Positions 44,968 to 56,193 of a stretch of DNA of 64,000 nucleotides are shown here, in pieces. The position numbers and the translations under genes are program-made. The stretch's first letter is position 1. Every line of letters starts with the position of its first letter. This DNA comes from Phycisphaerae bacterium (GTDB taxonomy: Bacteria; Planctomycetota; Phycisphaerae; Tepidisphaerales; Tepidisphaeraceae): contig BPJO01000017.1 in the NCBI GenBank assembly GCA_026004655.1, positions 1-64,000 on the forward strand, given 5' to 3'. Under the pieces are notes generated by a model, which worked only from the letters and a program-made list of their open reading frames with translations, did not search any database and had not been told where the DNA came from.

Positions 44968-45058
44968 GTTGGTGGGTAGACCAGTCCGGGACCCCGGTTT
45001 CGGACGACATGGACAAGACAACAATTTCTGAAGGCATTTTTAAGGTGGATGAAACTTC

Positions 45059-47068
<2,010 letters not shown>

Positions 47069-47146
47069 ACCACGGGTATCGGTTCGATCGACCGTCTGTT
47101 CTGAACGGGTTGGACGTCGAACCGTTGGGGTGTATAGGATGTGAAT

Positions 47147-47677
47147 ATGTCGTGGATCGAAAACCGTTTTGAACCGGGGTTGATCGTGACCAGTCTGGAT
47201 TTTGCCCTCAACTGGGGTCGCAAGAACTCCCTTTGGCCGATGACGTTCGGTCTTGCTTGTTGCGCGATCGAAATGATGGCCGTGGGCGCGTCACGGTTTG
47301 ACATTGACCGGTTCGGGGCGGGTGCATTTCGTGCTACGCCGCGTCAATCCGACCTGATGATCGTCGCGGGGACGGTGAACTATAAAATGGCCGAACGGGT
47401 CAAACGTCTGTACCACCAGATGGCCGAACCGCGTTATGTGATCGCCATGGGTGCTTGCACCGTCGGGGGAGGTCCTTATTTCAAATGGGGTTATAACGTC
47501 GTCAAAGGGGTCGATCTGGTGGTGCCGGTAGACGTGTATGTCCCGGGGTGTCCTCCACGACCGGAGGCGCTTCTGGAAGGGATCATGCGTCTTCAGGACA
47601 AGATTTCTCGTCAGACCCTAGCCCGTACGCCAGAGACTTTTGACGACGGTTATTCCAAAAACGAGGCATCCCCGTAA
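47147..47677 (+). CDS. nuoB: NADH-quinone oxidoreductase subunit B, standing alone
   Basis: 176 residues from ATG 47147 (AGGA seven bases upstream; GTG at 47141 also open). All four cysteines that bind cluster N2 are visible: [18 protein letters not shown] and PGCPPRPE. NuoB sits at the quinone end of complex I's peripheral arm. The usual neighbours nuoA, nuoC and nuoD are absent; thrS and queA flank it, so the other subunits must be elsewhere, or this copy serves another NiFe-hydrogenase-like complex. The last 28 bases overlap the queA 3' end on the other strand. Confidence 0.92.
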   Translation: MSWIENRFEPGLIVTSLDFALNWGRKNSLWPMTFGLACCAIEMMAVGASRFDIDRFGAGAFRATPRQSDLMIVAGTVNYKMAERVKRLYHQMAEPRYVIAMGACTVGGGPYFKWGYNVVKGVDLVVPVDVYVPGCPPRPEALLEGIMRLQDKISRQTLARTPETFDDGYSKNEASP

Positions 47678-48705
47678 CTGAAAAAGCGGTATCTTTGCGA
47701 GATCGCCTCTCGATAAATGCGTCGTTGCTCGTCGAGCCCGACAAAAGCAGCGACCAGTGCGATCAAGGTGCTTCGTGGGAGATGGAAGTTGGTGATCAGC
47801 CCGTTAACGTGTTTCCACTGGTAAGGTGGATAAATCAACAGTCGTGTCTCATCGTCCCGGGGTGTCAACTCCCCGGGGGGTTGGGATTCGAGCACCCTGG
47901 CGGAGGTCGTTCCGACCGCGATCACCCGCTTGCCTTCTCGTTTGGCGCGGTTGATTTTCTCACAACAGGTCCCGTCGATCGAATACCGTTCGACGTGCAT
48001 GGTATGTTCCTGAAGCACCGACGCTGTGACCGGTTTAAAAGTCCCGATCCCGACGTGCAGCGTAAGTTCGGCTCGTTCGATGCCCCGTTGGTCCAACTGA
48101 CCGAGGACCGATTCATCGAAATGAAGCCCCGCCGTCGGCGCCGCAACCGACCCGGGCGCTTTGGCGTAGACGGTCTGATACCGTTGTCGATCAGACGCGT
48201 CACGGGCGTCATAAAACTTGTCCCGACGAATATAAGGCGGTAAAGGCATCCGTCCGATCCGTTCTAGAAACACCACCGGATCTTCCGGAACCGGAACGTG
48301 CAGTAAGAACTGCCCCTCCTCCCCCTGCGACACGATGCGTATCTGAACCGGTGGGATCGAAGTATGGACCGTTGGATCAAAGGTGTAGACGGATTCGGGG
48401 GACCAGGGACCGACGTTTTTCAGTAGTACGCTCCAGACCTGCGGGTGAGGCTGGGATAAAAAAAGCCCTTCGACCGTTCCCCCGGTCGATTTTCGTAGAT
48501 AAAACCGGGCCGGGATCACGCGGGCGTTGTTAAACACCAACAGATCTCCCGGTCGCAGGATCGTAGGCAGGTCAGAAAACTGTCGGTGCACGATCGAACG
48601 ATTTTGACGATTGTAGTGAAGCAACCGCGACGCGGGACGTTCGTCAGACGGTTCCTGGGCGATCAATTCCGGGGGTAGCTCAAAATCCAGTTCGTCGGTT
48701 CTCAT
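47650..48705 (-). CDS. queA: S-adenosylmethionine:tRNA ribosyltransferase-isomerase
   Basis: 351 residues, normal QueA size. It transfers ribose from SAM to 7-aminomethyl-deazaguanine in tRNA, making epoxyqueuosine. Motifs: [56 protein letters not shown] and [16 protein letters not shown]. Convergent with nuoB with a 28-base overlap. It starts 22 bases from the end of the large cyclophilin gene on the same strand. No other queuosine gene is adjacent. Confidence 0.95.
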   Translation of the reverse strand: MRTDELDFELPPELIAQEPSDERPASRLLHYNRQNRSIVHRQFSDLPTILRPGDLLVFNNARVIPARFYLRKSTGGTVEGLFLSQPHPQVWSVLLKNVGPWSPESVYTFDPTVHTSIPPVQIRIVSQGEEGQFLLHVPVPEDPVVFLERIGRMPLPPYIRRDKFYDARDASDRQRYQTVYAKAPGSVAAPTAGLHFDESVLGQLDQRGIERAELTLHVGIGTFKPVTASVLQEHTMHVERYSIDGTCCEKINRAKREGKRVIAVGTTSARVLESQPPGELTPRDDETRLLIYPPYQWKHVNGLITNFHLPRSTLIALVAAFVGLDEQRRIYREAISQRYRFFSYGDASFLE

Positions 48706-48727
48706 ACGTCATTGAAAAGACGCCGCA

Positions 48728-50812
48728 TCAGACGAGCTTTTCGATCTCGGCAAAGGTGTCCCGGTCATCGTCTTTTGCCTGATCAAATCCCGGTCCTCCG
48801 AAAAGCACGTCGGCACCATTCAGACCGTTGAGGATATCATCTCCGTCCCCGCCGTACAGGGTGTCGTTGGAAGGTCCTCCGATCACGGTATCGTTGCCTT
48901 CATCACCGGAGAGAATATCCCGACCCGCGCCACCGGAGATCGAATCGTTGCCTTTCCCACCGAATAGACGGTCGCGTCCGTTTCCGCCCCAGATCGTGTC
49001 GGCATCGTCGCCCCCGGCTACTCGGTTGGTCCCGTCACGGGTGTAAACCGTATCCCGTCCGTTCCCGGCATTGATGATGTCATCGCCTTGACTACCGTAG
49101 ATCACGTCATTCCCGTTTCCCCCTTCGAGGTATGAAGGTGGGAGCAGTTCCTCGGCCAGTTGGATCAGATCGTTACCATCAAACCCATAAGCCTGCAGGC
49201 TGGAGATGGCGGACTTGGCGTAGGCGCGGGTGACACCGTTGACGGTAAAGACGTAATTTGATCCTTTGGACCCGATTCCGATCCGATCCGCAGCACTGCC
49301 ACCGTATACCATCGCCACGCCACTTTTGACAGTGACGAACGGTCGCACGGTCGCGTAGGAAGTGGCCCGGGCCAGGGCGCCGGACCGGTTGGTGATATCG
49401 ACCGTGATGGGATAGCTTCCGGACTGGGCGTTCGACCCGTAAGCCTTGTTCCCGTAAACGTAAAAGTTGTTTTTTCCACCTTTGACGACCGAACCGGTGC
49501 TGGTGGTTCCGTCGCCCCAATTGATGACGGCTGAAAAGTCCGAAGCTTTTCCGGTTCCCCCGTCGCGGAAGCTGGCAACCAGGACCCCGTTGGTCGGTGC
49601 GCCGATGAGACCGTCGAACTTCTGACCGGTGGCGCGTGAAATCGGATTACCTCCGACGACGATCGTGATCAGCTGGGTGTCGTAGATTCCGGCCAGGGGT
49701 AGAGAACCGTTGGCCGAGGTGCTTCCACGAGATGAGGCGCCGGGCGCTTTGACGCCCACGTATAAGGTGATTTTCCCGACGAAACCGGATTTGGGCGTGA
49801 TGCGTAACGCGCCGGTACTGGAATTGAGGGTGCTGTTGGACACGTCCGCACCGTCGCCGTCAACGAACTGGGCGCCAAACTCCAGAGAGTCGCCTTCCAG
49901 GTCCACGCCGGTCAGTCGGATATCGATGGGGGTATTGACCTTGGTGTAATAGACCGGATTGGTGCTGGTGAGAATCGGAGGACTGTTGACCGAATCGACC
50001 ACACCATTAAGGGTAAAGGATCGTTGGGAGGTTCCCTCGGCACCGGTGACGGTGACGGTAATGGTCCCGCTGGTCACTGCCGAAGCGGAGACCTGAAGAA
50101 CCGCGTCGGTGGTGTTCTGGATGATTCGAACGTTGGAGATCCGAACGGGAGTATTAGGCCTTGAGCTACCATCGGTCGGGACGTCGCTGATGGCGTTTCG
50201 TGTGGCAAACCCACGGACGAGTTGTCCGAAGATGGTGTGATTGAAATCCAGGAACTGCTGGGGACCTTCGGTGATGAAAAACTGGCTACCGTTGGTGTCT
50301 TTACCGGAGTTTGCCATCGCGAGCTGTCCGTCCCCGGTAAACGAGGCCAACGTGGTAAACTCATCATCGAACTGGAATCCCGGTCCTCCGGTCCCGTTTC
50401 CCGCAGGGTCTCCGCCTTGAATGACGAAATTGTTAATCACCCGGTGAAAAGTCAGTCCGTTGTAAAACCCCGACTGGATCAACCCTTTGATCCGACGAAC
50501 GGTATCCGGCGCGATGTCGTCAAACAACTGGAAAACCATGGGGTTGGCGTAGCCTTCAACAGTCATCTCGATGAAGGTATTGGTTTGACTGCGGAACGTG
50601 GCGGTAATGGCTCCGGAATTATCGGTGACGGTGTACGTCAGTTTGTCGGAGTGATCGTACGTGGTGGTGATAGGGATGTGCAGCGTGGTTCCGACGGGAA
50701 CGTTGTAATTGGGAATCGTGTCAAGGACCGGAGCGTGAAGCAGTCTTCGGGTTTCGAGAGATTCAAAGGGTCGAAAAACGGGTCGGGCGCTGGGGGCTCG
50801 GTTCACGATCAT
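48728..50812 (-). CDS. LEPR-XLL protein with cyclophilin domain and RTX-type repeats
   Basis: 694 residues. The N-terminus has FESLETRRLLHAP (about 16-28). Then a Cadherin/Ig-like strand set, a cyclophilin-type peptidyl-prolyl isomerase (about 80-235; FYNGLTFHRVINNFVIQGGDP, LAMANSGKDTNGSQFFIT keep the Arg/Phe/Gln active-site pattern), Ig-like and PKD-like regions (VINWGDGTTSTG), and about eight Ca2+-binding nonapeptides near 560-680 (GGNGNDVIYG, GGKGNDSISG). The protein should be exported and surface attached, bringing a foldase outside the membrane. AAAGGAG lies close to the ATG; GTG at codon 3 would have better spacing. Confidence 0.85.
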   Translation of the reverse strand: MIVNRAPSARPVFRPFESLETRRLLHAPVLDTIPNYNVPVGTTLHIPITTTYDHSDKLTYTVTDNSGAITATFRSQTNTFIEMTVEGYANPMVFQLFDDIAPDTVRRIKGLIQSGFYNGLTFHRVINNFVIQGGDPAGNGTGGPGFQFDDEFTTLASFTGDGQLAMANSGKDTNGSQFFITEGPQQFLDFNHTIFGQLVRGFATRNAISDVPTDGSSRPNTPVRISNVRIIQNTTDAVLQVSASAVTSGTITVTVTGAEGTSQRSFTLNGVVDSVNSPPILTSTNPVYYTKVNTPIDIRLTGVDLEGDSLEFGAQFVDGDGADVSNSTLNSSTGALRITPKSGFVGKITLYVGVKAPGASSRGSTSANGSLPLAGIYDTQLITIVVGGNPISRATGQKFDGLIGAPTNGVLVASFRDGGTGKASDFSAVINWGDGTTSTGSVVKGGKNNFYVYGNKAYGSNAQSGSYPITVDITNRSGALARATSYATVRPFVTVKSGVAMVYGGSAADRIGIGSKGSNYVFTVNGVTRAYAKSAISSLQAYGFDGNDLIQLAEELLPPSYLEGGNGNDVIYGSQGDDIINAGNGRDTVYTRDGTNRVAGGDDADTIWGGNGRDRLFGGKGNDSISGGAGRDILSGDEGNDTVIGGPSNDTLYGGDGDDILNGLNGADVLFGGPGFDQAKDDDRDTFAEIEKLV

Positions 50813-51096
50813 AACTCCTTTTAAATCCGGGATTTACCTTTTAAGTCCGCCAACCATTCGGTCGGCGTGGCTTTCTATAGACGTTAACGTGGCCGGTTCT
50901 TTTACATTTGTCAAAGGGTTTGGATGGGATATCGGGGGATAAACCGGATTTTTCACTCCGGAGTCCGAAAAGTTGGAAAAGATAATCCTTTGATGAGGGG
51001 AGAATGAATTGGAATTTACCCCCAGCCGCGTCTGAGGAGTGCTAGAGTGAAAAGTGAGTCGGAAAAACCGTCTTTCTGAAAATAAGGAGTTTGACC

Positions 51097-51477
51097 ATGC
51101 GAGATTCACAATCGTTGCACCCGATGAAAAGTAACAAGTCGGGGGGGATTTGTGGTACGGATTTTAGAGAATTAATGAATTATGCTGCCAAAGGGGCTGC
51201 GGTGGTGGCCGGGGCAGCCGCGGCGTTTGAGATTTTCAAACACCGTCGCTTGTTGAGTGTGGTAGGAGTCGGAGCGGCTGCTGCGGTGTTGATGAAACAT
51301 TATTTGGATCAAAACCCCACGGTTCGTCGTCAGGTACGACCCCCGCAGGACCGAGGTGCCAGTTTTCCCGGCGAGGACATCGCCAAACCTTCTCAACAAC
51401 CCCAAGACGCGGTCGACGAGGCTCTGATGGAGTCATTTCCGGCTTCAGATCCCCCCGCTTCATACCGACCGACGTAA
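51097..51477 (+). CDS. Small membrane protein with SFPASDPP tail
   Basis: 126 residues. Two Ala/Gly-rich hydrophobic stretches (about 31-47, AAKGAAVVAGAAAAFEIF, and about 53-70) form a hairpin-like unit, then a polar linker and a C-terminal VDEALMESFPASDPPASY. The last motif occurs at the end or start of many small uncharacterised bacterial proteins. ATG at 51097 has AAGGAG seven bases upstream. Function is unknown. The 284-base region before it (50813-51096) separates it from the divergent cyclophilin gene and holds no other gene I can support. Confidence 0.75.
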   Translation: MRDSQSLHPMKSNKSGGICGTDFRELMNYAAKGAAVVAGAAAAFEIFKHRRLLSVVGVGAAAAVLMKHYLDQNPTVRRQVRPPQDRGASFPGEDIAKPSQQPQDAVDEALMESFPASDPPASYRPT

Positions 51478-51518
51478 CCGTCGGGTGACGTGTTTTGAAT
51501 AATCCTGTTCTGCCTTCG

Positions 51519-51547
51519 ATCCCCCCTCGGACAGAGCGGGGGATTTT
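51519..51547 (+). terminator. Intrinsic terminator before mlaE
   Basis: ATCCCCC and GGGGGAT pair around a 12-base loop followed by TTTTCC; 42 bases after the small membrane-protein gene. Confidence 0.65.
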
Positions 51548-51580
51548 CCTGTTATCGTTTCAGCGGCTATAGTGCGGCAA

Positions 51581-52408
51581 ATGCCGATCTCGGTGGTTGA
51601 AAATGTAGGTCGACGGACCAACAACGTTCTGGCGTTGTTCGGAGATTTTTTCATTTTTGCGGGTCTGACGTTTCGATGGTTGTTTGCGACATTCTTTAAA
51701 AGTCGAACGTGGCGGTTACTTTTGCCTCAGATGTGGGAAGTGGGGGTCAAATCCGTTCCGGTCATCGCGATCACAGGGGCGTTCATCGGGATGGTCATGG
51801 CCGTCGAATCCTACAACCAGTTTCGGGCGTTAGGTCAGGAAGAGCGCATGGGATCGATCATCAATCTGTCGGTGGTTAAACAGATCGGACCGGTGTTGGC
51901 TGCGGTGATGCTGGCAGGACGGATCGGATGCGCCCTCACAGCCGAGTTGGGAACAATGAACGTGACCGAACAACTAGACGCACTTCGGGTCATGGGGGCA
52001 GACCCGATCCGGTATCTGGTTGTTCCACGTCTGTTGGCGTGTCTGTTTCTGACCCCGATCCTGACGATTTATTCGGACCTGTTTGGGGGTGTTGGGTGGA
52101 TACTTTGTCGCGGTCAAAGCCCTGGGGGTTCCCGCGGGCGCCATACTGGATGTTCAGCGAACAGGCGATCGACAACTGGCAAATTTTTGAAGGGATCGTC
52201 AAATCCTTCTTTTTCGGGGGCGCGATCGGTCTGATCAGTTGTTACAGAGGGTTTTACCTGTGGGGCTGGCGCTTCGGGGGTCGGACGAGCCTGTACGGAG
52301 AGCTTTGTCACCAGTTTCGTCGTGATCATGATCCTGAACTTCTTTTTTGCCAAACTGGCACAGGATTTGTACGTGGCGTTGTACGGAAACGTGAGTCTCT
52401 TTGGGTAA
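51581..52408 (+). pseudogene. mlaE: MlaE-like lipid-transport permease with three frame breaks
   Basis: Reads as a MlaE/YrbE permease (VIAITGAFIGMVMAVESYNQF, GPVLAAVMLAGRIGCALTAELGTMNVTEQLDAL) up to about 52085. After that homology needs three single-base corrections: at the run of five G at 52085-52089, near 52141, and near 52258. With them it continues GYFVAVKALGVPAGAYWMF, then IVKSFFFGGAIGLISCYRGF, and ends FAKLAQDLYVALYGNVSLFG at 52408. The three shifts restore the original frame. TATAGT at 51568-51573 ends seven bases before ATG. It would be the membrane part of a phospholipid transporter with MlaF and MlaD. Errors in the assembly or true decay are both possible. Confidence 0.8.
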
Positions 52409-52435
52409 AAGTCTCCTATCCACGGGTTTTTACAA

Positions 52436-53200
52436 ATGTCGATCATCTCTCTTCGTCATCTTCATAAACGGTTCGGAAAGCTTGTGGTGCTGAATGACGT
52501 GTCGTTGGAGATCGAACCCGGCAAAACCCTGGTCGTTTTGGGACCGTCCGGAACGGGTAAAAGTGTTTTGTTGAAACACATCGTCGTTTTGCTTCGTCCG
52601 GACAAGGGAGAAGTCTGGTTCGAAGACCAACGGATCGATCATCTTTCGGAGCGGAAACTCGACCCGATTCGACAAAACTTCGGTTTTTTGTTCCAGATGG
52701 GAGCGTTATTCGATTCGTTGAACAACCTCGAGAACGTCGCCTTTCCGATCGTGGAGCACACCGACCTACCCCGGGAACGGGCTTACCAGATCGCGCAACA
52801 AAAGTTGGAGATGGTCGGGGCTTCCGGACGTAGGGTCGAAGATGCCCATGGAACTGTCCGGAGGAATGCGTAAACGGGTGGCCTTGGCTAGGGCTATCGC
52901 GCGCTGGACCCCAAAGTGATCCTGTATGACGAACCGACCACCGGGTTGGACCCGATCCGGTCCGACATCATCAACGAATTGATCATCAAACTCCAACGGG
53001 AACTACAGGTGACCAGCATCGTCGTCACCCACGACATGAACTCCGCGTTCAAAATAGCCGACCGGATGATTCTGCTTTTTGAAGGGAAGGTCCGTTTTGA
53101 CGGTACACCCGAACAAATCCGTCAAAGCCAAGACCCCTTGGTCCGACAGTTCATTTCCGGCGAATCGGCTGAGGCTTCTCTTAAGGCTTTGGAAGTCTAG
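52436..53200 (+). pseudogene. mlaF: MlaF-like ABC ATPase with two compensating frame breaks
   Basis: The first part has the Walker A LGPSGTGKSVLL and Q-loop FLFQMGALFDSL. Near 52826-52845 the frame shifts, and the ABC signature LSGGMRKRVALARAIA is found one frame over; near 52897-52904 (GCGCGC) a second shift brings back the first frame, which continues KVILYDEPTTGLDP (Walker B) to the end. Length after correction is about 254 residues, as for MlaF. It would power lipid transfer between membranes with MlaE (27 bases upstream) and MlaD (encoded at 55.1-56.1 kb on the other strand). Confidence 0.8.
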
Positions 53201-53323
53201 AAATGCGGTTTTACGAGTAAACCCTGAAAGGGATTACCCCCCGCAGGCGACATTGGTGGTAGAATAGGCTCCTGAACCTTGGGTCAGGGTTCAATCGGAT
53301 GTTTAATAAGTGGGTGTTTTCAA

Positions 53324-55075
53324 ATGACTTGTGTTGAACCGCTGGAATCTCGTCGTCTGCTTCACGCGGATTTTTCGGTCGCGATCAATTTTCAACCTGT
53401 TAACAGCCCGCGGGCACCGGGCATGCTGAAGGATTATGGTTCGGCGTTTGATTACCGTCGGGGGGGATATCAGTACGGTTGGACCCCCGACCGTACGGGA
53501 AACGCGGTGGACCGGAATCTGACCCGTGTTCAGAGAAATGACACTTACATGGTCGCGTTGCCGGGAGACAAATGGGAAATTGCGGTTCCCGACGGTGAAT
53601 ACGAGGTTTACGTCGTCGCTGGCGAACCCAAAAGCGTCAACGAGCGGATGGGCGTCCTGGTCGAGGGGCAGATCACCGTCTCTGGTGTGACCAAATCGGC
53701 CCGTCGGTATTTGGAAGGATCGAAAACGGTCAATGTGACCGATGGGCGCATTACACTCGAGGTGGCACCGTGGGTGCGTTACAATAAATTAGCCTATCTG
53801 TCGATTCGATCGACGCACTCCACGCCGGATGTCGCGACCCTGACGGTCGAAGCTAGTCAACCCAACGCGTCGGAAGCCGGTCTGGTCCCCGGACGGTTTA
53901 CCATTACACGAACGGGTGCTCTGGACCAACCGGTGACGATCCCGCTGACGGTTTCCGGAACCGCCAGCAACGGGGTGGACTATGGTCGGATCGGATCATC
54001 GGTGGCGTTACCTGCCGGGGTGGTTTCGATAGACCTGAACGTAAACCCGGCTTCGGATTCGGTGGTCGAAGGTTCAGAAACGGTCGTTCTGAACCTCGGT
54101 TCGGTCAGCGGTTACACGATCGTCGAAGGTTCGGCGACCGTGACCATCAGCGACAACCCCCCGTCTTTGGGGAGTTTGAGTTGGTCCACCGGTCCGTCGC
54201 GTCCTTTGGCGGCTTCGGAGATCCTGGCTGCCGAGGTCGGGGGGGTGCTTTACACGTTCGGGGGGTACATTGATAACACGTTCAAACCGACCAAAAAGGC
54301 CTACAAATACACACCCGGTTCCGGGTGGTCCGCGATTGCAGACCTTCCGGTGGGTCTGACCCACGCCGGGATCACCGCAAGCAACGACACGATCTATTTC
54401 GCAGGGGGTTACCCGGGGACCGGAACCAACGGGAATCAGGTCTTTTCCACGACCGAAGTTTTCAGTTACTCCCCCGCGACCAACACCTACAGCGACCTGC
54501 CCGACCTCCCGTCGGCCCGTGGCGGGGGGGCGTTGGGACTTTTAGACAACCACCTGTATTTCATTTCCGGAAGCAACAGTAGTCGGTCGGACGTGACGAA
54601 TGTCTATCGACTGGATTTGTCGAACCCGTCCGCAGGATGGGTAAGCGTTGCGCCGCTACCCGAACCGCGGAATCACGCCGCCGCGGTCACACTCAACGGT
54701 TCGTTGTACGTCATCGGGGGTCAGACCGGACAGGACGCGGGGTTGACGGCTTACGGGAGCCTGTATCGTTACAACGCCAGCAACAATACCTGGACGACCT
54801 TGGCATCGATGTCCACCCCACGGTCTCATATTTCCGATGCCACCTTCGTACACAACGGTAGAATCATCGTCCTGGGAGGACAAAACGCCTACGAATCCGC
54901 CTTGAGCAGCAACACGGCGTATGATCCCGTCACCAACACCTGGAGTTCACTAACCAGTCTCCCTGCAGCCCGGTTCAGCGGCGCGGGCAAGCTCCTGGGT
55001 AACGGAACCTACATCTACACCGGTGGATACAACGGTGGGTTCAAGAGCAACACCTACATCGGAACGTTTTCATGA
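53324..55075 (+). CDS. LEPR-XLL protein with Calx-beta and Kelch repeats
   Basis: 583 residues. Starts TCVEPLESRRLLHA, the planctomycete surface motif, almost at the N-terminus. A malectin/carbohydrate-binding-like domain follows (about 15-165; YGWTPDRTGN, VPDGEYEVYVVAGEP), a Calx-beta domain (about 170-280; GLVPGRFTITRTG, GVDYGRIG), and a Kelch propeller (about 290-583; VLYTFGGYID, LYVIGGQTG, RIIVLGGQNA, YIYTGGYNGG). Probably a surface-exposed binding protein. Paralogous to the gene at 57.5 kb. Start taken at ATG 53324; the frame is open from 53279. Confidence 0.82.
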   Translation: MTCVEPLESRRLLHADFSVAINFQPVNSPRAPGMLKDYGSAFDYRRGGYQYGWTPDRTGNAVDRNLTRVQRNDTYMVALPGDKWEIAVPDGEYEVYVVAGEPKSVNERMGVLVEGQITVSGVTKSARRYLEGSKTVNVTDGRITLEVAPWVRYNKLAYLSIRSTHSTPDVATLTVEASQPNASEAGLVPGRFTITRTGALDQPVTIPLTVSGTASNGVDYGRIGSSVALPAGVVSIDLNVNPASDSVVEGSETVVLNLGSVSGYTIVEGSATVTISDNPPSLGSLSWSTGPSRPLAASEILAAEVGGVLYTFGGYIDNTFKPTKKAYKYTPGSGWSAIADLPVGLTHAGITASNDTIYFAGGYPGTGTNGNQVFSTTEVFSYSPATNTYSDLPDLPSARGGGALGLLDNHLYFISGSNSSRSDVTNVYRLDLSNPSAGWVSVAPLPEPRNHAAAVTLNGSLYVIGGQTGQDAGLTAYGSLYRYNASNNTWTTLASMSTPRSHISDATFVHNGRIIVLGGQNAYESALSSNTAYDPVTNTWSSLTSLPAARFSGAGKLLGNGTYIYTGGYNGGFKSNTYIGTFS

Positions 55076-55114
55076 CCGTGATTCGTTTCGTTGATCCGAC
55101 GACAAACCCAAGGC

Positions 55115-56104
55115 TCATTTGAGCTTGAGCGTCACACCCTCTTGTTCCCATTGCTGGACCAGACGTTGAAGATCCTGGATGGTTAGTTTCAGCTCCTGTG
55201 TGGTATCGACCAACCCTTCGTAAAGCTTGGGGTCGTTCAACAATTTCGAAGCCGTTCCGTCGCCTTGATTGATTTTGGTGGTGATCTGATGGGCCTGCTG
55301 GATGATCCCCGTGAGCTCTTCCAGACGGGCTTTGGTGAGTCTGGCGATGTCAGCAAGTTCGGTACGGGCGGTTTTGGAGGTCTGGTCGATGTTGTCCACA
55401 ACGTCCTGCATTTTCCGGGCGATTGTGTCAGCCCGTTCGGTGACCTGTCGGACGTTGTCGCTCGAAACGCGGATGTTCTGAATGGCTGTGGTGATGTCGG
55501 CGCGGACGTTTTCATCGGCGACGATCTTGTTGGCATTTTCAAGCGTTTTTCGTGTCTCGGATAACACCAGCCCGACCTCGTTCAGACGTTGGTTGAGGTT
55601 GCCGACGACGTTGGCTTCGCGGAACTGTTTGGCAGCCGCAGCGACTTCCAGACTCAGATTCTTGATCTCTTCGGGGAAGAACTGAAGCCCGACAAAATCC
55701 GCACGGATCACGTCCCCGGACTTGAGGGACCCGTTCACATGATCCGGGGGTGGAATCCGGATCTCGATCCGCGATCCGCTTCCGAGCAAAGAAGCCTGTC
55801 GGATGTCGGCCCCGGTTCCGCTCGGAAGAGGGGGAGCGGCTTCGACTTCGGCTTCGATCCAGACGTCGGTCAGATTCTGATCGCGGGTCACCCGGATCAC
55901 CCGTCCCACGTTGACGCCTTTGTAATATACGCCCGAACCTTCGCTCACCCCGTCGGCCCGATCGGAGACGAACCGTACGCGAATCAGTTCCCCCGAAAAA
56001 GGCTGGGCGATCTTTCCCCCGAACCGAAGGATCATCCATCCGAGCATCCCAAGGGCTACCAGCATGGTAAGCCCGACCAGAACATTTCGTCTGTAGGTGG
56101 ACAT
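55115..56104 (-). CDS. mlaD: MlaD/MCE-family lipid-binding protein
   Basis: 329 residues: an N-terminal membrane anchor (about 8-28), an MCE domain (about 38-115; IRVRFVSDRADGVSEGSGVYYKGVNVGRV) and a long helical tail with heptad character (about 150-310). MlaD forms a hexameric ring that passes lipids across the periplasm. Here it is convergent with a Kelch gene that separates it from mlaE/mlaF. ATG at 56104 has TAGAAT seven bases upstream on the minus strand and no Shine-Dalgarno; the open frame continues to 56491 but overlaps the divergent peptidase gene. Confidence 0.9.
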   Translation of the reverse strand: MSTYRRNVLVGLTMLVALGMLGWMILRFGGKIAQPFSGELIRVRFVSDRADGVSEGSGVYYKGVNVGRVIRVTRDQNLTDVWIEAEVEAAPPLPSGTGADIRQASLLGSGSRIEIRIPPPDHVNGSLKSGDVIRADFVGLQFFPEEIKNLSLEVAAAAKQFREANVVGNLNQRLNEVGLVLSETRKTLENANKIVADENVRADITTAIQNIRVSSDNVRQVTERADTIARKMQDVVDNIDQTSKTARTELADIARLTKARLEELTGIIQQAHQITTKINQGDGTASKLLNDPKLYEGLVDTTQELKLTIQDLQRLVQQWEQEGVTLKLK

Positions 56105-56193
56105 AGCTACAATTCTACGCGTAACTTGTCGTGAGAGTATCGGGATTGACCGTCGGATACAAATCTGGTCATCGTGGCCCCGGAGAAAAATGG

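Noticed and set aside
47081..47124. CGGTTCGA / TCGAACCG inverted repeat after thrS as terminator
   Set aside because: The loop is long and there is no T-run; no support for a function.
50834..51109. 91-codon minus-strand open frame between the cyclophilin gene and the small membrane protein
   Set aside because: No ribosome site, no recognisable domain, and it covers the promoter region and the ribosome site of the plus-strand gene.
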